The position numbers and the translations under genes were made by a program. DNA of 64,000 nucleotides from Sodalis praecaptivus (GTDB taxonomy: Bacteria; Pseudomonadota; Gammaproteobacteria; Enterobacterales; Enterobacteriaceae), in the NCBI RefSeq assembly GCF_000517425.1, contig NZ_CP006569.1, positions 1,240,001 through 1,304,000 of the forward strand, in the 5' to 3' direction. The notes below the pieces were generated by a model. The model was given only the letters and a program-made list of their open reading frames with translations, searched no databases and was not told the DNA's origin. Shown here piece after piece: positions 54,840 through 64,000 of the stretch. Numbering within the stretch: the first letter of the stretch is position 1; the number at the start of each line of letters is the position of its first letter.

Positions 54840-56303
54840 ATGTTACGTATTGCTAAAGAAGCTCTGACATTCGACGACGTTCTGCTCCTTCCCGCTCACT
54901 CCACGGTACTGCCCAACACGGCCGATCTCGGCACCCGATTGACTCAGAAAATACGCCTGAATATACCCATGCTGTCCGCGGCAATGGATACGGTAACCGA
55001 ATCCAGCCTGGCTATCGCGCTGGCGCAAGAAGGCGGTATCGGCTTCATTCACAAAAACATGTCTATCGAACGCCAGGCCGAGGAAGTAGGTCGCGTAAAA
55101 CGCCATGAAAGCGGCGTCGTAACCCATCCCCAGTGCGTGACGCCCAGTACTACGCTTTCCGAGGTAAAAGAACTCACCGCGCGCAACGGTTTCGCCGGCT
55201 ATCCGGTGGTAACGGAAGATAATGAACTGGTCGGGATCATCACCGGTCGCGACGTTCGCTTCGTCACCGATCTTAGCCAGCCGGTTTCCGCCGTGATGAC
55301 GCCGAAAGAACGCCTGGTGACGGTTAAAGAAGGCGAGGCCCGCGAAGTGGTGCTGGCCAAAATGCACGAAAAGCGCGTCGAAAAAGCGCTGGTGGTGGAT
55401 GAGCAATTTCATCTGCTCGGCATGATAACGGTAAAAGATTTCCAAAAGGCCGAACGCAAACCCAATGCCTGTAAAGATGAACACGGCCGCTTGCGCGTCG
55501 GCGCGGCGGTAGGCGCTGGAGCCGGTAACGAAGAGCGCATCGACGCCCTGGTGAGCGCCGGCGTTGACGTCCTGCTTATCGACTCTTCCCATGGTCATTC
55601 CGAAGGCGTGCTGCAGCGTATCCGCGACACGCGCGCCAAATACCCCGACCTGCAAATTATCGGCGGCAACGTTGCTACCGGCGCCGGCGCGCTCGCGCTG
55701 GTCGAGGCGGGGGTCAGCGCGGTGAAAGTGGGCATCGGCCCCGGCTCCATTTGCACCACCCGCATCGTCACCGGCGTGGGTGTGCCGCAGATCACGGCTA
55801 TTTCTGATGCGGTCGAAGCCCTGGAAGGTACCGGGATCCCGGTTATCGCCGACGGCGGCATCCGTTTTTCCGGCGATATCGCCAAAGCCATCGCCGCCGG
55901 CGCCGCCTGCGTTATGGTGGGATCGCTGTTGGCGGGTACCGAAGAATCCCCTGGCGAAATCGAACTGTTCCAAGGCCGCTCTTTCAAATCTTACCGCGGC
56001 ATGGGATCGCTGGGCGCGATGTCCAAGGGGTCATCGGACCGGTATTTCCAGACCGACAACGCCGCCGATAAACTGGTGCCGGAAGGCATCGAAGGCCGCG
56101 TGGCGTATAAAGGACGCCTGAAGGAAATCGTTCATCAACAAATGGGCGGCCTGCGTTCCTGTATGGGGCTGACCGGTTGTGCTACTATCGACGACCTTCG
56201 TACCAAAGCGGAATTTGTCCGTATCAGCGGTGCCGGCATTCAGGAAAGCCACGTTCATGACGTCGCCATCACCAAAGAATCCCCGAACTACCGCATGGGT
56301 TAA
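54840..56303 (+). CDS. guaB: Inosine-5'-monophosphate dehydrogenase
   Basis: Oxidises IMP to XMP, the committed step of guanine nucleotide synthesis. 487 aa against 488. TIM barrel interrupted by a CBS pair (about 95-205). The active loop [15 protein letters not shown] carries the catalytic cysteine (about 305), and the flap [11 protein letters not shown] is present. guaA follows after 114 bp. Confidence 0.98.
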   Translation: MLRIAKEALTFDDVLLLPAHSTVLPNTADLGTRLTQKIRLNIPMLSAAMDTVTESSLAIALAQEGGIGFIHKNMSIERQAEEVGRVKRHESGVVTHPQCVTPSTTLSEVKELTARNGFAGYPVVTEDNELVGIITGRDVRFVTDLSQPVSAVMTPKERLVTVKEGEAREVVLAKMHEKRVEKALVVDEQFHLLGMITVKDFQKAERKPNACKDEHGRLRVGAAVGAGAGNEERIDALVSAGVDVLLIDSSHGHSEGVLQRIRDTRAKYPDLQIIGGNVATGAGALALVEAGVSAVKVGIGPGSICTTRIVTGVGVPQITAISDAVEALEGTGIPVIADGGIRFSGDIAKAIAAGAACVMVGSLLAGTEESPGEIELFQGRSFKSYRGMGSLGAMSKGSSDRYFQTDNAADKLVPEGIEGRVAYKGRLKEIVHQQMGGLRSCMGLTGCATIDDLRTKAEFVRISGAGIQESHVHDVAITKESPNYRMG

Positions 56304-56417
56304 CGAATTTCCCCGGCGCGGGCCGTGCCAGCTCGGCGGCCCGACGCTATTCTGCTCGGTACTTTCCCGGCCGGGCAGTGACCTTTTTTTGCTATACGCT
56401 CTCGGAATACGCCATCA

Positions 56418-57995
56418 ATGACAGAAAATATCCATAAACACCGCATTCTGATTCTGGACTTCGGCTCGCAATATACCCAACTGGTGGCCCGCCGGGTACG
56501 TGAGCTTGGCGTCTATTGCGAACTTTGGGCATGGGATGTAACCGAAGCGCAAATACGCGAATTCCATCCCAGCGGTATTATCCTTTCCGGCGGCCCGGAA
56601 AGCACCACCGAGCAAGACAGCCCGCGCGCGCCGGACTATGTGTTTCAAGCGGGCGTGCCGGTGCTGGGCGTTTGCTACGGCATGCAAACCATGGCGATGC
56701 AGCTCGGCGGTAAAGTGCAGGGCTCTTCCCAGCGCGAATTTGGTTATGCCCAGGTAGAAGTGTTGACCGACAGTTTGCTGGTGCGCGACATCCAGGACGA
56801 CATCGGCACCGGCGGCGCGCCGCTGCTGGATGTCTGGATGAGCCATGGCGACAAGGTTACCGCCATTCCGGCGGATTTTGTCACCGTCGCCAGCACCGAA
56901 ACCTGCCCGTTCGCCATTATGGCCAATGAAGAAAAACGGTTTTACGGTGTGCAATTCCACCCCGAAGTCACCCATACCCGCCAGGGACAGCGCATGCTGG
57001 AGCGCTTCGTGCTCGATATTTGCCAATGCGACCCGCTGTGGACGCCGGCCAAGATTATCGAAGATGCGGTGACGCGCATTCGCCAGCAGGTCGGCGACGA
57101 TCGGGTTATCCTCGGCTTATCCGGCGGCGTGGACTCTTCGGTGACCGCGATGCTGCTGCATCGGGCCATCGGCGATCGATTGACCTGCGTGTTCGTCGAT
57201 AACGGCCTGCTGCGCCTCAATGAAGCCAGTCAAGTGATGGACATGTTCGGCGATCACTACGGCCTGAACATTATCCATGTGCCGGCGGAAAACCGCTTTC
57301 TCTCCGCGCTGGCCGGCATCGACGATCCAGAAACTAAACGCAAAACCATCGGCCGGGTATTTGTTGAGGTGTTTGACGAACAGGCGCTGAGCCTCACCGA
57401 GGTAAAATGGCTGGCGCAGGGCACCATTTACCCCGATGTTATCGAGTCCGCCGCCTCCGCCACCGGTAAAGCGCACGTCATCAAGTCGCACCATAATGTC
57501 GGCGGCCTGCCGAAAGAGATGAAAATGGGCCTGGTGGAACCGTTGAAAGAGCTGTTCAAGGATGAAGTGCGCAAGATAGGCCTGGAACTCGGCCTGCCTT
57601 ACGATATGCTTTATCGTCATCCGTTCCCCGGACCGGGTTTGGGCGTGCGCGTGCTGGGCGAGGTGAAGAAAGAGTATTGCGATCTGCTGCGCCGCGCCGA
57701 CGCGATCTTTATCGAAGAGCTGCACAAGGCGGATCTGTACAACAAAGTCAGCCAGGCCTTCACGGTCTTTTTGCCCGTGCGCTCCGTCGGCGTGATGGGC
57801 GACGGCCGCAAGTACGACTGGGTGGTGTCGCTGCGCGCGGTGGAAACCATCGACTTTATGACCGCCCATTGGGCGCATCTGCCGTATGAATTCCTGGGGC
57901 GCGTTTCCAACCGCATCATCAATGAGATCGACGGCATTTCCCGGGTAGTGTATGACATTTCCGGCAAACCGCCGGCGACGATAGAGTGGGAATGA
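56418..57995 (+). CDS. guaA: GMP synthase (glutamine-hydrolysing)
   Basis: Converts XMP to GMP with glutamine and ATP. Class-I glutaminase with nucleophile in [10 protein letters not shown] (about 86), then His/Glu in [12 protein letters not shown]-pyrophosphatase domain with P-loop [11 protein letters not shown], and a C-terminal dimerisation domain ending [24 protein letters not shown]. 525 aa, as in E. coli. The intact 3' end abuts an integrase relic; guaA 3' ends are known targets for island integrases. Confidence 0.98.
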   Translation: MTENIHKHRILILDFGSQYTQLVARRVRELGVYCELWAWDVTEAQIREFHPSGIILSGGPESTTEQDSPRAPDYVFQAGVPVLGVCYGMQTMAMQLGGKVQGSSQREFGYAQVEVLTDSLLVRDIQDDIGTGGAPLLDVWMSHGDKVTAIPADFVTVASTETCPFAIMANEEKRFYGVQFHPEVTHTRQGQRMLERFVLDICQCDPLWTPAKIIEDAVTRIRQQVGDDRVILGLSGGVDSSVTAMLLHRAIGDRLTCVFVDNGLLRLNEASQVMDMFGDHYGLNIIHVPAENRFLSALAGIDDPETKRKTIGRVFVEVFDEQALSLTEVKWLAQGTIYPDVIESAASATGKAHVIKSHHNVGGLPKEMKMGLVEPLKELFKDEVRKIGLELGLPYDMLYRHPFPGPGLGVRVLGEVKKEYCDLLRRADAIFIEELHKADLYNKVSQAFTVFLPVRSVGVMGDGRKYDWVVSLRAVETIDFMTAHWAHLPYEFLGRVSNRIINEIDGISRVVYDISGKPPATIEWE

Positions 57996-58041
57996 CGAAT
58001 AGGCCCAATTTATCCTTTTATATCTATTGATCTATATACTC

Positions 58042-58072
58042 AACCCCTTGTTTTTACAAGGGGTTTTCTTTG
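58042..58072 (+). terminator. Intrinsic terminator after guaA
   Basis: AACCCCTTGT and ACAAGGGGTT (ending at 58065) form a perfect stem around a short T-rich loop, followed by TTCTTT. It lies 47 bp after the guaA stop, between guaA and the integrase relic. Confidence 0.9.
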
Positions 58073-58211
58073 ATATCACTTTATATCTATCGGCTAGAGC
58101 AACGTTTTTCTGACGGTACTTTTGTCGGTATTACCCTTTAGGTAGTATTCTGCGGAGACAAAATACCGTACACCGTTGGCATCCCCTGACGGTATAGAAA
58201 GGTTAACGCAG

Positions 58212-59388
58212 ATGCTTACCGACACCAAGTTAAAAAGGTTAAACCTCGCGAAAAGCGCTACAAAGTCATAGTTCGTGATGGCCTCTATTTTGCCGGCACG
58301 CCCAGCGGAACCGTGACCTTTCGCTATGACTAGCGTATCAATGGTCGTAGGGAAATAGTGACCCAAGGGTAGTACGGTCCTGACGGTATTACATTAGCTG
58401 AAGCAAGGGAAAAATTGCATACCGTCTAAAAGCAGGTCAGCCTAGGCGTGGCGCCGGCTACCGCCAAGCGTGACGGTAAAGGATCGTTAAAGGAGCAATA
58501 AGGTTTAGCGATTATACCGTCGCATAGATGAAAAACGTACGTTTGGCAGACAGTACTTGAGCGATGAAGCAGGCAGTCATTGATAGAAACATACTGCCAG
58601 TTTTTGGTAACCGCCTCATGCATGAGGTCAACCCCGCATGGCTGCGAGCGAGATGCTATAAGCTTGTTGAAGACGGGGCGCGAAAGCCGCCGCTTTACAG
58701 GTCAGGGAAATCGTCGGCAGTGTGTCACATACGCAATCGATCACGGTCTTGATGTCGTCAATCCCGCCGAGTATGTTAAAGCCTCTTCAATAGCCACGTT
58801 CGAGGCGCGGGAAAGAGCGTTGAAGCCGCATAAAATTAACTTTTCTTCCTGGCTTGCAAAGAGACAGGGGCATCCGCGACACTAAAGCTCGCGATCCACT
58901 TCGTTTTGATAACACTGGTTCGCAAAAGCGAATTGACACAAGCGGAGTGGAGAGAGAGTGATTCCGATAAAGCCGTCTGGACGATTTCCGTTCATCGCAT
59001 GAAGGCAAGTCGAGAACACAACATTTATCTTTCCAGGCAGGCCATGGACATCATGATCGGGTTGCAGGTTTGCGTCGGCGGCAGTGACTATATCCTGCCG
59101 GGTCGATACGATATCAGAAAACACATTTCCAATTCCTCACTTAACCGTGTAATAAGCGAAACAGTAAACTTTATTCAGCAGCGGGGGGAGGAATTCGAAC
59201 ATTTTACAGTGCATGATCTGCGCCGCACGGCCAGCACGCTGTTACATGAGGCGGGATTTAACAGTGATTGGATCGAAAAGCAGCTGGCGCATGAGCAGCG
59301 CGGCGTCCGTGCCGTCTACAACAAGGAGGAAAGGGCCGCCCAGCGCCGGGATATGCTCCAGCAATGGGCTAACATGGTAGATAAATAA
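58212..59388 (+). pseudogene. Tyrosine-recombinase (phage/island integrase) pseudogene
   Basis: Reads as a P4-type integrase broken by frameshifts and stops. It opens MLTDTKLKRL, shifts frame near 58243, then continues REKRYKVIVRDGLYFAGTPSGT with stops at 58331, 58370, 58427 and 58499. Next come a central piece (58564 on: NRLMHEVNPAWLRA), another shift to AIDHGLDVVNPAEYVKASS, and a third frame from about 58906. The C-terminal piece keeps catalytic elements: HDLRRTAST (His-x-x-Arg), a LAHE histidine and VYNK tyrosine. About 392 codons in total, normal for the family. It sits 217 bp after guaA, the expected place for a guaA-targeting integrase. Confidence 0.9.
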
Positions 59389-59653
59389 ATAACGTCATGA
59401 AAAAAAAAGCCATACTACGCTGCATCACTAACATTGGTCTGCAGGTTCATTTATTTTCTTGCCAACAAAATGGTGGGCGGTAATGCTTCAGGATTTGAAT
59501 AACGCTTTTATGGGACCTTAGCGAATTGGATAATAGTATTTTCATTTCCTTCCTCCCAAAAGTGCCATTTTTTCAACAGAGATAATTTGGCTATTGGTCC
59601 TTTCTTTTTTTTTTGAATCAGAATTAATTGATAAACGAATTTTATCTGAAAAG
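59389..59653. other. Intergenic DNA after the integrase relic
   Basis: 265 bp, AT-rich, with poly-A and poly-T runs (59399-59407, 59605-59614). No gene or family-like fragment is visible. Confidence 0.4.
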
Positions 59654-59989
59654 TTATGGCATAAATAATTTCCGCACTATTTCGCTGTCCTCGACGTAAT
59701 GATTCTCGTTATCCGTCAGGTTATTAATAAGGAATTTCTTACTTTCTCGCGCCGTCATGCCGCTAAAAATTTTTATCAGTTTTTTGACGATGAGTTGGTA
59801 TATGCATTTAACGCCGGCCAACCTGGCAGCAGCATAATTGTGGTACCCATCCATAAGCATGGTATACTGCCGTCCACGTAGCACCACGAGGTATACCATG
59901 ACAATGAATACTCGGAATAAGTGCGCTTTATCGATGACTTTATCGTGGTCTAAATAGTGCTGGCTGCTGATCGATGGCCCCATTAACAT
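59654..59989 (-). CDS. ParB-like domain phage protein
   Basis: 111-aa reading frame with a GGGAG ribosome site 6 nt before its ATG. The segment RGRQYTMLMDGYHNYAAARLAGVKCIYQ resembles the ParB/sulfiredoxin-like motif (DGHHRxxAAxxAG) of phage ParB-domain proteins; one position (Asn for Arg) departs from the usual pattern. Its start overlaps the end of the methyltransferase relic by 7 bp, an arrangement common in phage modules. May be intact or truncated; function unknown. Confidence 0.5.
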   Translation of the reverse strand: MLMGPSISSQHYLDHDKVIDKAHLFRVFIVMVYLVVLRGRQYTMLMDGYHNYAAARLAGVKCIYQLIVKKLIKIFSGMTARESKKFLINNLTDNENHYVEDSEIVRKLFMP

Positions 59990-60264
59990 ACTGAACTCCC
60001 ATTACTTTTCTGAATGCGAAATTCTGGCTGCTGCCGTAACAAGTGGCTCAGGTATTTCTCAATGCCGATGAACGTAACCCCATTTATTATTGCGGCTTTT
60101 CCCTTTGTGCCGTATCCCATCCATGGGGCGGGAACCACCCCGCCTATAGGGGTAACCCGTCGGCATAGGTAACGCATCATTAGGGCAACCGGTTTAACAG
60201 CGGGGGGCGTTCCTCGCCCCGCCGGTTCTCCCAGCTCCGGCGCGAGGACTGTGCAGTCCGTCAC
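59983..60264 (-). pseudogene. Phage DNA methyltransferase C-terminal remnant
   Basis: The frame contains KPVALMMRYLCRRVTPIGGVV, then APWMGYGTKGKAAIINGVTFIGIEK. Phage N4/N6 DNA methyltransferases have HPTxKPxALMRYLxRLVTPPGG, DPFMGSGTTGxAA and FIGIE at their C-terminal end. The S-adenosylmethionine motif (DPFMGSGT) has decayed to APWMGYGT, and the catalytic N-terminal half is missing. A relic is the best reading. It marks prophage-derived DNA inside the island. Confidence 0.65.
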
Positions 60265-60912
60265 TGCCTCCTTTACTGCCCCCGATCATATCGGCTATAG
60301 ACGCATTGACAAGCCGCTCCATGCCTTCGTCGCGCTCGGATTTACTGACTTATGCACAGTAGAAACCGAGCCGCTGATGTGCTGTCATCAACATGCACCC
60401 CAGGGAACGCTACCCACGACTGATTCCCGCCCATGGTTACCGGGCCGCTAAATGCATCTGCTTAGAGCGAATGACATTGATAATCCTGAAGCTGAAAATA
60501 GGTATAGGAAAAAGCAAAGTTACCGTTGTACCATTCAATAAGAGTCTGAATCAATTTCCCTGAAACTAAATTCCTTTTGTCTACGCGTCCTATAATCCGC
60601 ATTGTTATGATACTATCAAACCCTTATTGATTTTTTTCTGATATTGCAATCAACTATCACGATAGGGTCGAAGTAAGCCTAATGACATCTCTGACAGGTA
60701 ACTACGTTGAAGGGATAACAATATATTGAAGTGTATTTATATAATAGTTGTCTTTTGCATTAGATTATGAAGCACATAAAACGATGAGTAACGGATTCTC
60801 ACTTTTAGGTATAACTTTGCGTTACGCTTAACTTTTTAGTCTTGTAAATAAATGGCCAGGGGCCATTGAGATTACGAAAGGGAAAACACAGAATTAACGT
60901 AGGGATAACGTA
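60265..60912. other. Gene-free stretch before the LPS genes
   Basis: 648 bp. The first 200 bp are moderately GC-rich with short open frames that lack family likeness. The rest is AT-rich and probably includes the glycosyltransferase promoter. A GCCAGGGGC near 60852 is like part of a JUMPStart element, but the ops core is absent. Confidence 0.4.
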
Positions 60913-61806
60913 ATGACTATTTCTTTATCTATTGTTATTGCCGTTCATAACCTGGAAGATTATATATCTACATGTTTGGATAGCGCGTTAGCAGCAATGA
61001 AACATGAGCATGATTATGAAATAATATTAGTTGATGATTCATCTTGTGATGCTTCTCCCAAAATTATGAAAGAATACTCTACGAAATATTCACAGATCCA
61101 CTATTTCCGCGTTGAGTTTAAGAACATAGGAAGAGTAAGACAATATGCATTAAATCAATGTCAAGGGAAGTATTTTACTATCCTTGACGGTGATGATACA
61201 TTTTATGGGGATTTTTTAAAAAATATACTTGTTTTTCTAAGAATGAAAGATTTTGACTTGCTTGTTACCCCAATTGAGGGAAGGAATATAAAAAAATTCA
61301 ACATTCCGCAAAATATACCAAAGAAAGATTTTATAAAAATGTACTTGAAAGGAAAGAAAATACAGGGGCATTTTGCAGGTAAATTTTATCAGACGGCATT
61401 ACTAAAACAAATCGGGATAGAGGAGAAAAAATTCTATGAGGATGAATACACTTTGCTTAAAGCCATACCTATGATTAATAATGTTTTCTTTTCCAAAAGT
61501 GGATTTTATAGCTATCTAAAAAGAGAAAATAGCTTGACTCACAGTATAAGTGCTAAGCAGATTGTTGAAAGAATGAACTTAGAGAAAATAAAGATCCAGA
61601 TGCTAAACAGACAAGGATCAATTGCCTATTGTAGCGCAATAAATGAACTTAGAAAATTGCCTCCTGAGTATTTTCATGAAGAATCTATCAAACTTCTCAT
61701 CGATGTGTGCCAAAAAATATCAATGGTGAGGTTCATTTTATCACCATTTGTTAGATTCAGTGATAAGAAAAAATATTTAAGATTGAAGGTGAGTGGAATA
61801 ATATAG
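60913..61806 (+). CDS. Family 2 glycosyltransferase
   Basis: 297-aa GT-A fold enzyme. The N-terminal SIVIAVHNLEDYISTCLDS nucleotide-binding strand, VDDSS (about 41-45) and the metal-binding DGDDTF (about 94-99) are typical of GT2. The C-terminal half is basic and helical. Composition is strongly AT-rich compared with the backbone, indicating transfer. It stands 13 bp upstream of an O-antigen-ligase-like gene, so a role in LPS outer core or O-antigen assembly is inferred. Donor and acceptor unknown. Confidence 0.85.
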   Translation: MTISLSIVIAVHNLEDYISTCLDSALAAMKHEHDYEIILVDDSSCDASPKIMKEYSTKYSQIHYFRVEFKNIGRVRQYALNQCQGKYFTILDGDDTFYGDFLKNILVFLRMKDFDLLVTPIEGRNIKKFNIPQNIPKKDFIKMYLKGKKIQGHFAGKFYQTALLKQIGIEEKKFYEDEYTLLKAIPMINNVFFSKSGFYSYLKRENSLTHSISAKQIVERMNLEKIKIQMLNRQGSIAYCSAINELRKLPPEYFHEESIKLLIDVCQKISMVRFILSPFVRFSDKKKYLRLKVSGII

Positions 61807-61819
61807 TTGGAGTGTTTTT

Positions 61820-63082
61820 ATGGGTCAAGGAAATAAAGAGTCAATGAAAAGATATATCGCTATCTTATTTTTCTGTTCTTTTTTTGTTATCTTACCGTTA
61901 GCTTTTATCGACGAAAAAATTAGTAGAGTTTCTTTCTATCTCTGTGGTTATTTGGGTTTTCTAGGTATTGCGATTAACTTTAGAGAATGTCTATCTTCAC
62001 TTTTGGCTTGTAAAATTATACTCCCTGTTTTACTAATGTCGATTTTATACACCATCTGGTCATTATTGTGTGAAATGGTATCTTATAATGCTCAGGGAAC
62101 GTTATTCACACCAGGTAAGCGCTGGTTTGTGGCTGCGGTAATTAGCTGGTATGCTGTATGGTTATATAATCACGATAGTGCTCAACGCGCACTCATACGC
62201 CGATATTGTATATTTTCTCTATTGAGTGCATTTATCATCGCAAGTATTTATGGTATATGGCAATATATCGAGACATCAGATCGCATAGTTTTTGCTATGA
62301 ATCGAGCCACAGGCGCAGCATATCAATATAGCGCATTATCGTTAGTATTGATGACTGTCACCTTATGTGATAGATTAAGCCTAAAAAAACAATATTTTAT
62401 TTTTACTTCAGGACTTTTGTCGATATATGTGATCTTCCTTACCGAAACGAGATCTGCAATGGTCATCCATACATTGGCTGTAAGCATGCTGATCTTACAT
62501 GTTGTATTTAAATATAAAAAATTAAAATCAATCCCCTTGGTATTTATCATTCTGACCTTGGCATCGATCATCTACACTAATTGGGATTTAATTTCATTAC
62601 GTTATAATAGAACATCGCAAGAATTTTCACTTTACCAACAGGGTAATGACAAAACTTCATTAGGTGCCAGATTTACTATGTGGCGTGTTGGCGTCATGGC
62701 ATTCATCAATGCACCGTTAGGTGAAACACAAGCCTTTAGAAACGAAAAAATAGTGGATTTTCTGCATTCTGAAAAAAATCAAAATTCCGATGCACTCAGA
62801 TATTTAAATGTTCACTTACATAATGAAATCATTCAGACTGGCTCTTTGTTTGGAATATTTGGTATTTATATTTTAGGTTTTTTTTATTACACGCTAATAT
62901 TTAGCAATAGTCTCGGAAAAAACTTTCTCTACAATCCAATCTCACTGTTATCTTTGACTGCTTTGCTTTATGGTTTAACTGATGTTATTTTAACTTCAAT
63001 AGAATATGTGGTGGTATTCTCTTTACTTCTGATCACCTCCAGGTTAGCATGCAATGAACCTGGCAATGCCATAAAAGATTGA
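61820..63082 (+). CDS. O-antigen ligase / polymerase-like membrane protein (WaaL/Wzy_C family)
   Basis: 420-aa multi-span inner-membrane protein, about 10-12 hydrophobic segments. The Wzy_C domain is recognisable from LTETRSAMVIH (arginine equivalent to the one essential in WaaL) to the periplasmic loop with HLHNEIIQTGSLFGIFG (histidine equivalent). WaaL ligates undecaprenyl-linked O-antigen to lipid A-core. The ATG at 61820 is 9 nt after GGAG; a second ATG lies at 61844. Same AT-rich composition as the preceding glycosyltransferase. The alternative is a Wzy polymerase. Confidence 0.8.
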   Translation: MGQGNKESMKRYIAILFFCSFFVILPLAFIDEKISRVSFYLCGYLGFLGIAINFRECLSSLLACKIILPVLLMSILYTIWSLLCEMVSYNAQGTLFTPGKRWFVAAVISWYAVWLYNHDSAQRALIRRYCIFSLLSAFIIASIYGIWQYIETSDRIVFAMNRATGAAYQYSALSLVLMTVTLCDRLSLKKQYFIFTSGLLSIYVIFLTETRSAMVIHTLAVSMLILHVVFKYKKLKSIPLVFIILTLASIIYTNWDLISLRYNRTSQEFSLYQQGNDKTSLGARFTMWRVGVMAFINAPLGETQAFRNEKIVDFLHSEKNQNSDALRYLNVHLHNEIIQTGSLFGIFGIYILGFFYYTLIFSNSLGKNFLYNPISLLSLTALLYGLTDVILTSIEYVVVFSLLLITSRLACNEPGNAIKD

Positions 63083-63115
63083 AAATTGTCTTTATAGATG
63101 CCATTGTAATTTAAA

Positions 63116-63144
63116 AACTCCGTAATGTGAAAAATTGCGGAGTT
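63116..63144. terminator. Hairpin after the O-antigen-ligase-like gene
   Basis: AACTCCGTAAT (63116-63126) pairs with ATTGCGGAGTT (63134-63144), 11 bp with one G-U. The flanking A-run on the left gives a T-run only on the minus strand, so it could stop minus-strand transcription or act as a plus-strand 3' stem. Confidence 0.55.
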
Positions 63145-63392
63145 AAAACAGCATTCAATGAATTTTGTAATGATAATAATAATTGGTGACTCGCAAGACT
63201 TGACGAGAAAACAACATTTAATCAATCACAATATATACAGAAGTTCATTAAGCGAAAATTTTTTTAGGCCCCGTAGGCGGTGTTGCCACTCAAAAGAAGG
63301 GGCGGGCAGGCCCCACACCTGTCTTCCCCTGTCGTGATGGAGATGGTATGGTTTTTGACCACCCACCGGCCGAAATAGAGAAAGGATCTCGT

Positions 63393-63836
63393 ATGCGACG
63401 CGTCAATCGTACTTTATCTATTTGTATATGCTCTACTTTTCTCATCATCCCTTTTTTAATCCAGGCACATGAAAGCAATAAGGATGGGGGTATTAACGTC
63501 GAAAAACTGCTTGAGACGGAAAAGTCTTGGGATGGCGTTGCATACCAGGCATACCCTAAAGGCACACCGCAACTTTCCGTTCTCAAAATTACCGTAGCGC
63601 CCAATACCAGTCTCCCCTGGCATGAACACCCGATTCCCAATGCAGCCTATGTGCTAAAAGGGGCTTTGACCGTTGAAAAAAAAGCGAATGGCGAAAAACG
63701 CACGCTTAAGGCCGGAGACGTGGTGTCAGAGATGGTCGACAGCGCGCATCGCGGTTACACCGGCAAAGAAGGCGTCACCCTTGTGGTGTTCTATGCGGGG
63801 CAAAAAGGGCTCCCTTTATCGAAACCGGCCGGATAA
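63393..63836 (+). CDS. Secreted cupin-domain protein
   Basis: 147-aa protein with a Sec signal peptide (about 1-26, ending IQAHES) and a single cupin barrel. The metal-site pattern is WHEHPIPNAAYVLKGALTVE followed by LKAGDVVSEMVDSAHRG, with three histidines placed as in cupin motifs 1 and 2. The ATG at 63393 follows AAAGGA. Likely periplasmic; enzymatic role not predictable. GC content returns to backbone level here. Confidence 0.82.
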   Translation: MRRVNRTLSICICSTFLIIPFLIQAHESNKDGGINVEKLLETEKSWDGVAYQAYPKGTPQLSVLKITVAPNTSLPWHEHPIPNAAYVLKGALTVEKKANGEKRTLKAGDVVSEMVDSAHRGYTGKEGVTLVVFYAGQKGLPLSKPAG

Positions 63837-63912
63837 CTGCGCCACAATAGGCGTGTTTTCCCTGCGGGCATGTTCCGTTAGCGCTCTTTCCATTAAGCGC
63901 GTAATTGAAACG

Positions 63913-64000
63913 CTACGGCTTCACCGCATGCGGTAACATTTTAAGCGTCGTGGCGCCGCTGGCTTGCCAGGTTAACCGTTTCACCCGCGCCGGGTCTCGG
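63913..64000 (-). CDS. Possible 3' end of a gene running off the window
   Basis: On the minus strand a frame is open from the window edge to a TAG at 63913-63915, giving RDPARVKRLTWQASGATTLK followed by MLPHAVKP. The reading is only 28 codons and no family is recognised, so it may be chance. Confidence 0.2.
   Translation of the reverse strand, partial: RDPARVKRLTWQASGATTLKMLPHAVKP

Noticed and set aside
60846-60870. JUMPStart element before the glycosyltransferase
   Set aside because: GCCAGGGGC matches part of the element, but the ops core GGCGGTAG is absent, so RfaH control is not supported.
58212-64000. Right-hand attachment site of the guaA island
   Set aside because: No convincing second copy of the guaA 3' terminus was found by eye; it probably lies beyond the window or has been lost.

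Overview
The window is a high-GC gammaproteobacterial chromosome segment. Its backbone follows the Escherichia coli K-12 order of the purL, glyA, isc, ndk, ispG, der, guaBA region. Protein similarity, the GC-rich intergenic expansions and the pattern of losses suggest a Sodalis-like member of the Enterobacterales. This is judged by eye and no database was searched. Almost all backbone genes are full length, so reductive decay is limited here.

Layout: 1-3.7 kb carries murQ-murP-pgpC-tadA (MurNAc recycling, a PGP phosphatase, the tRNA adenosine deaminase). Then come mltF (minus strand) and purL with a PurR box. An 11.8-copy 38-bp tandem array follows, then the GlmY small-RNA locus with a sigma-54 promoter, two GlrR boxes and an IHF site, then its regulators glrK-qseG-glrR, and glnB and glyA. 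From 16.7 to 22.2 kb lie csiE, a NicO-family metal transporter behind a Zur-like box, idnO, suhB and trmJ. The isc locus (22.5-25.0 kb) keeps iscR and iscS. iscU, iscA, hscB, hscA and fdx are gone, only an iscX-like tail remains, and the IscS C-terminus that docks IscU is replaced. From 25 to 38.3 kb the backbone is intact: pepB, sseB, sseA, ndk, rlmN, pilW-like, rodZ, ispG, hisS, yfgM, bamB, der, yfgJ.

38.3-53.0 kb is an accessory block between yfgJ and xseA. It holds a protealysin/emfourin pair, a beta-hydroxyacid dehydrogenase, three GNAT acetyltransferases, a divergent lacI/lacZY locus with a recognisable operator, mqo with a downstream MDR oxidoreductase, and an MdtG-like MFS transporter. 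xseA, guaB and guaA then restore the backbone.

Downstream of guaA (58.2 kb to the end) lies a decayed island: a tyrosine-integrase pseudogene, remnants of a phage DNA methyltransferase with a ParB-like gene, then a strikingly AT-rich glycosyltransferase and O-antigen-ligase-like pair, and a secreted cupin. A second theme is repeated GC-rich tandem repeats (12-aa, 36-aa, 30-, 38-, about 68- and about 70-bp units) in both intergenic DNA and C-termini or loops of proteins. The most unusual biology is the dismantled ISC system that keeps its regulator and a tail-altered cysteine desulfurase.
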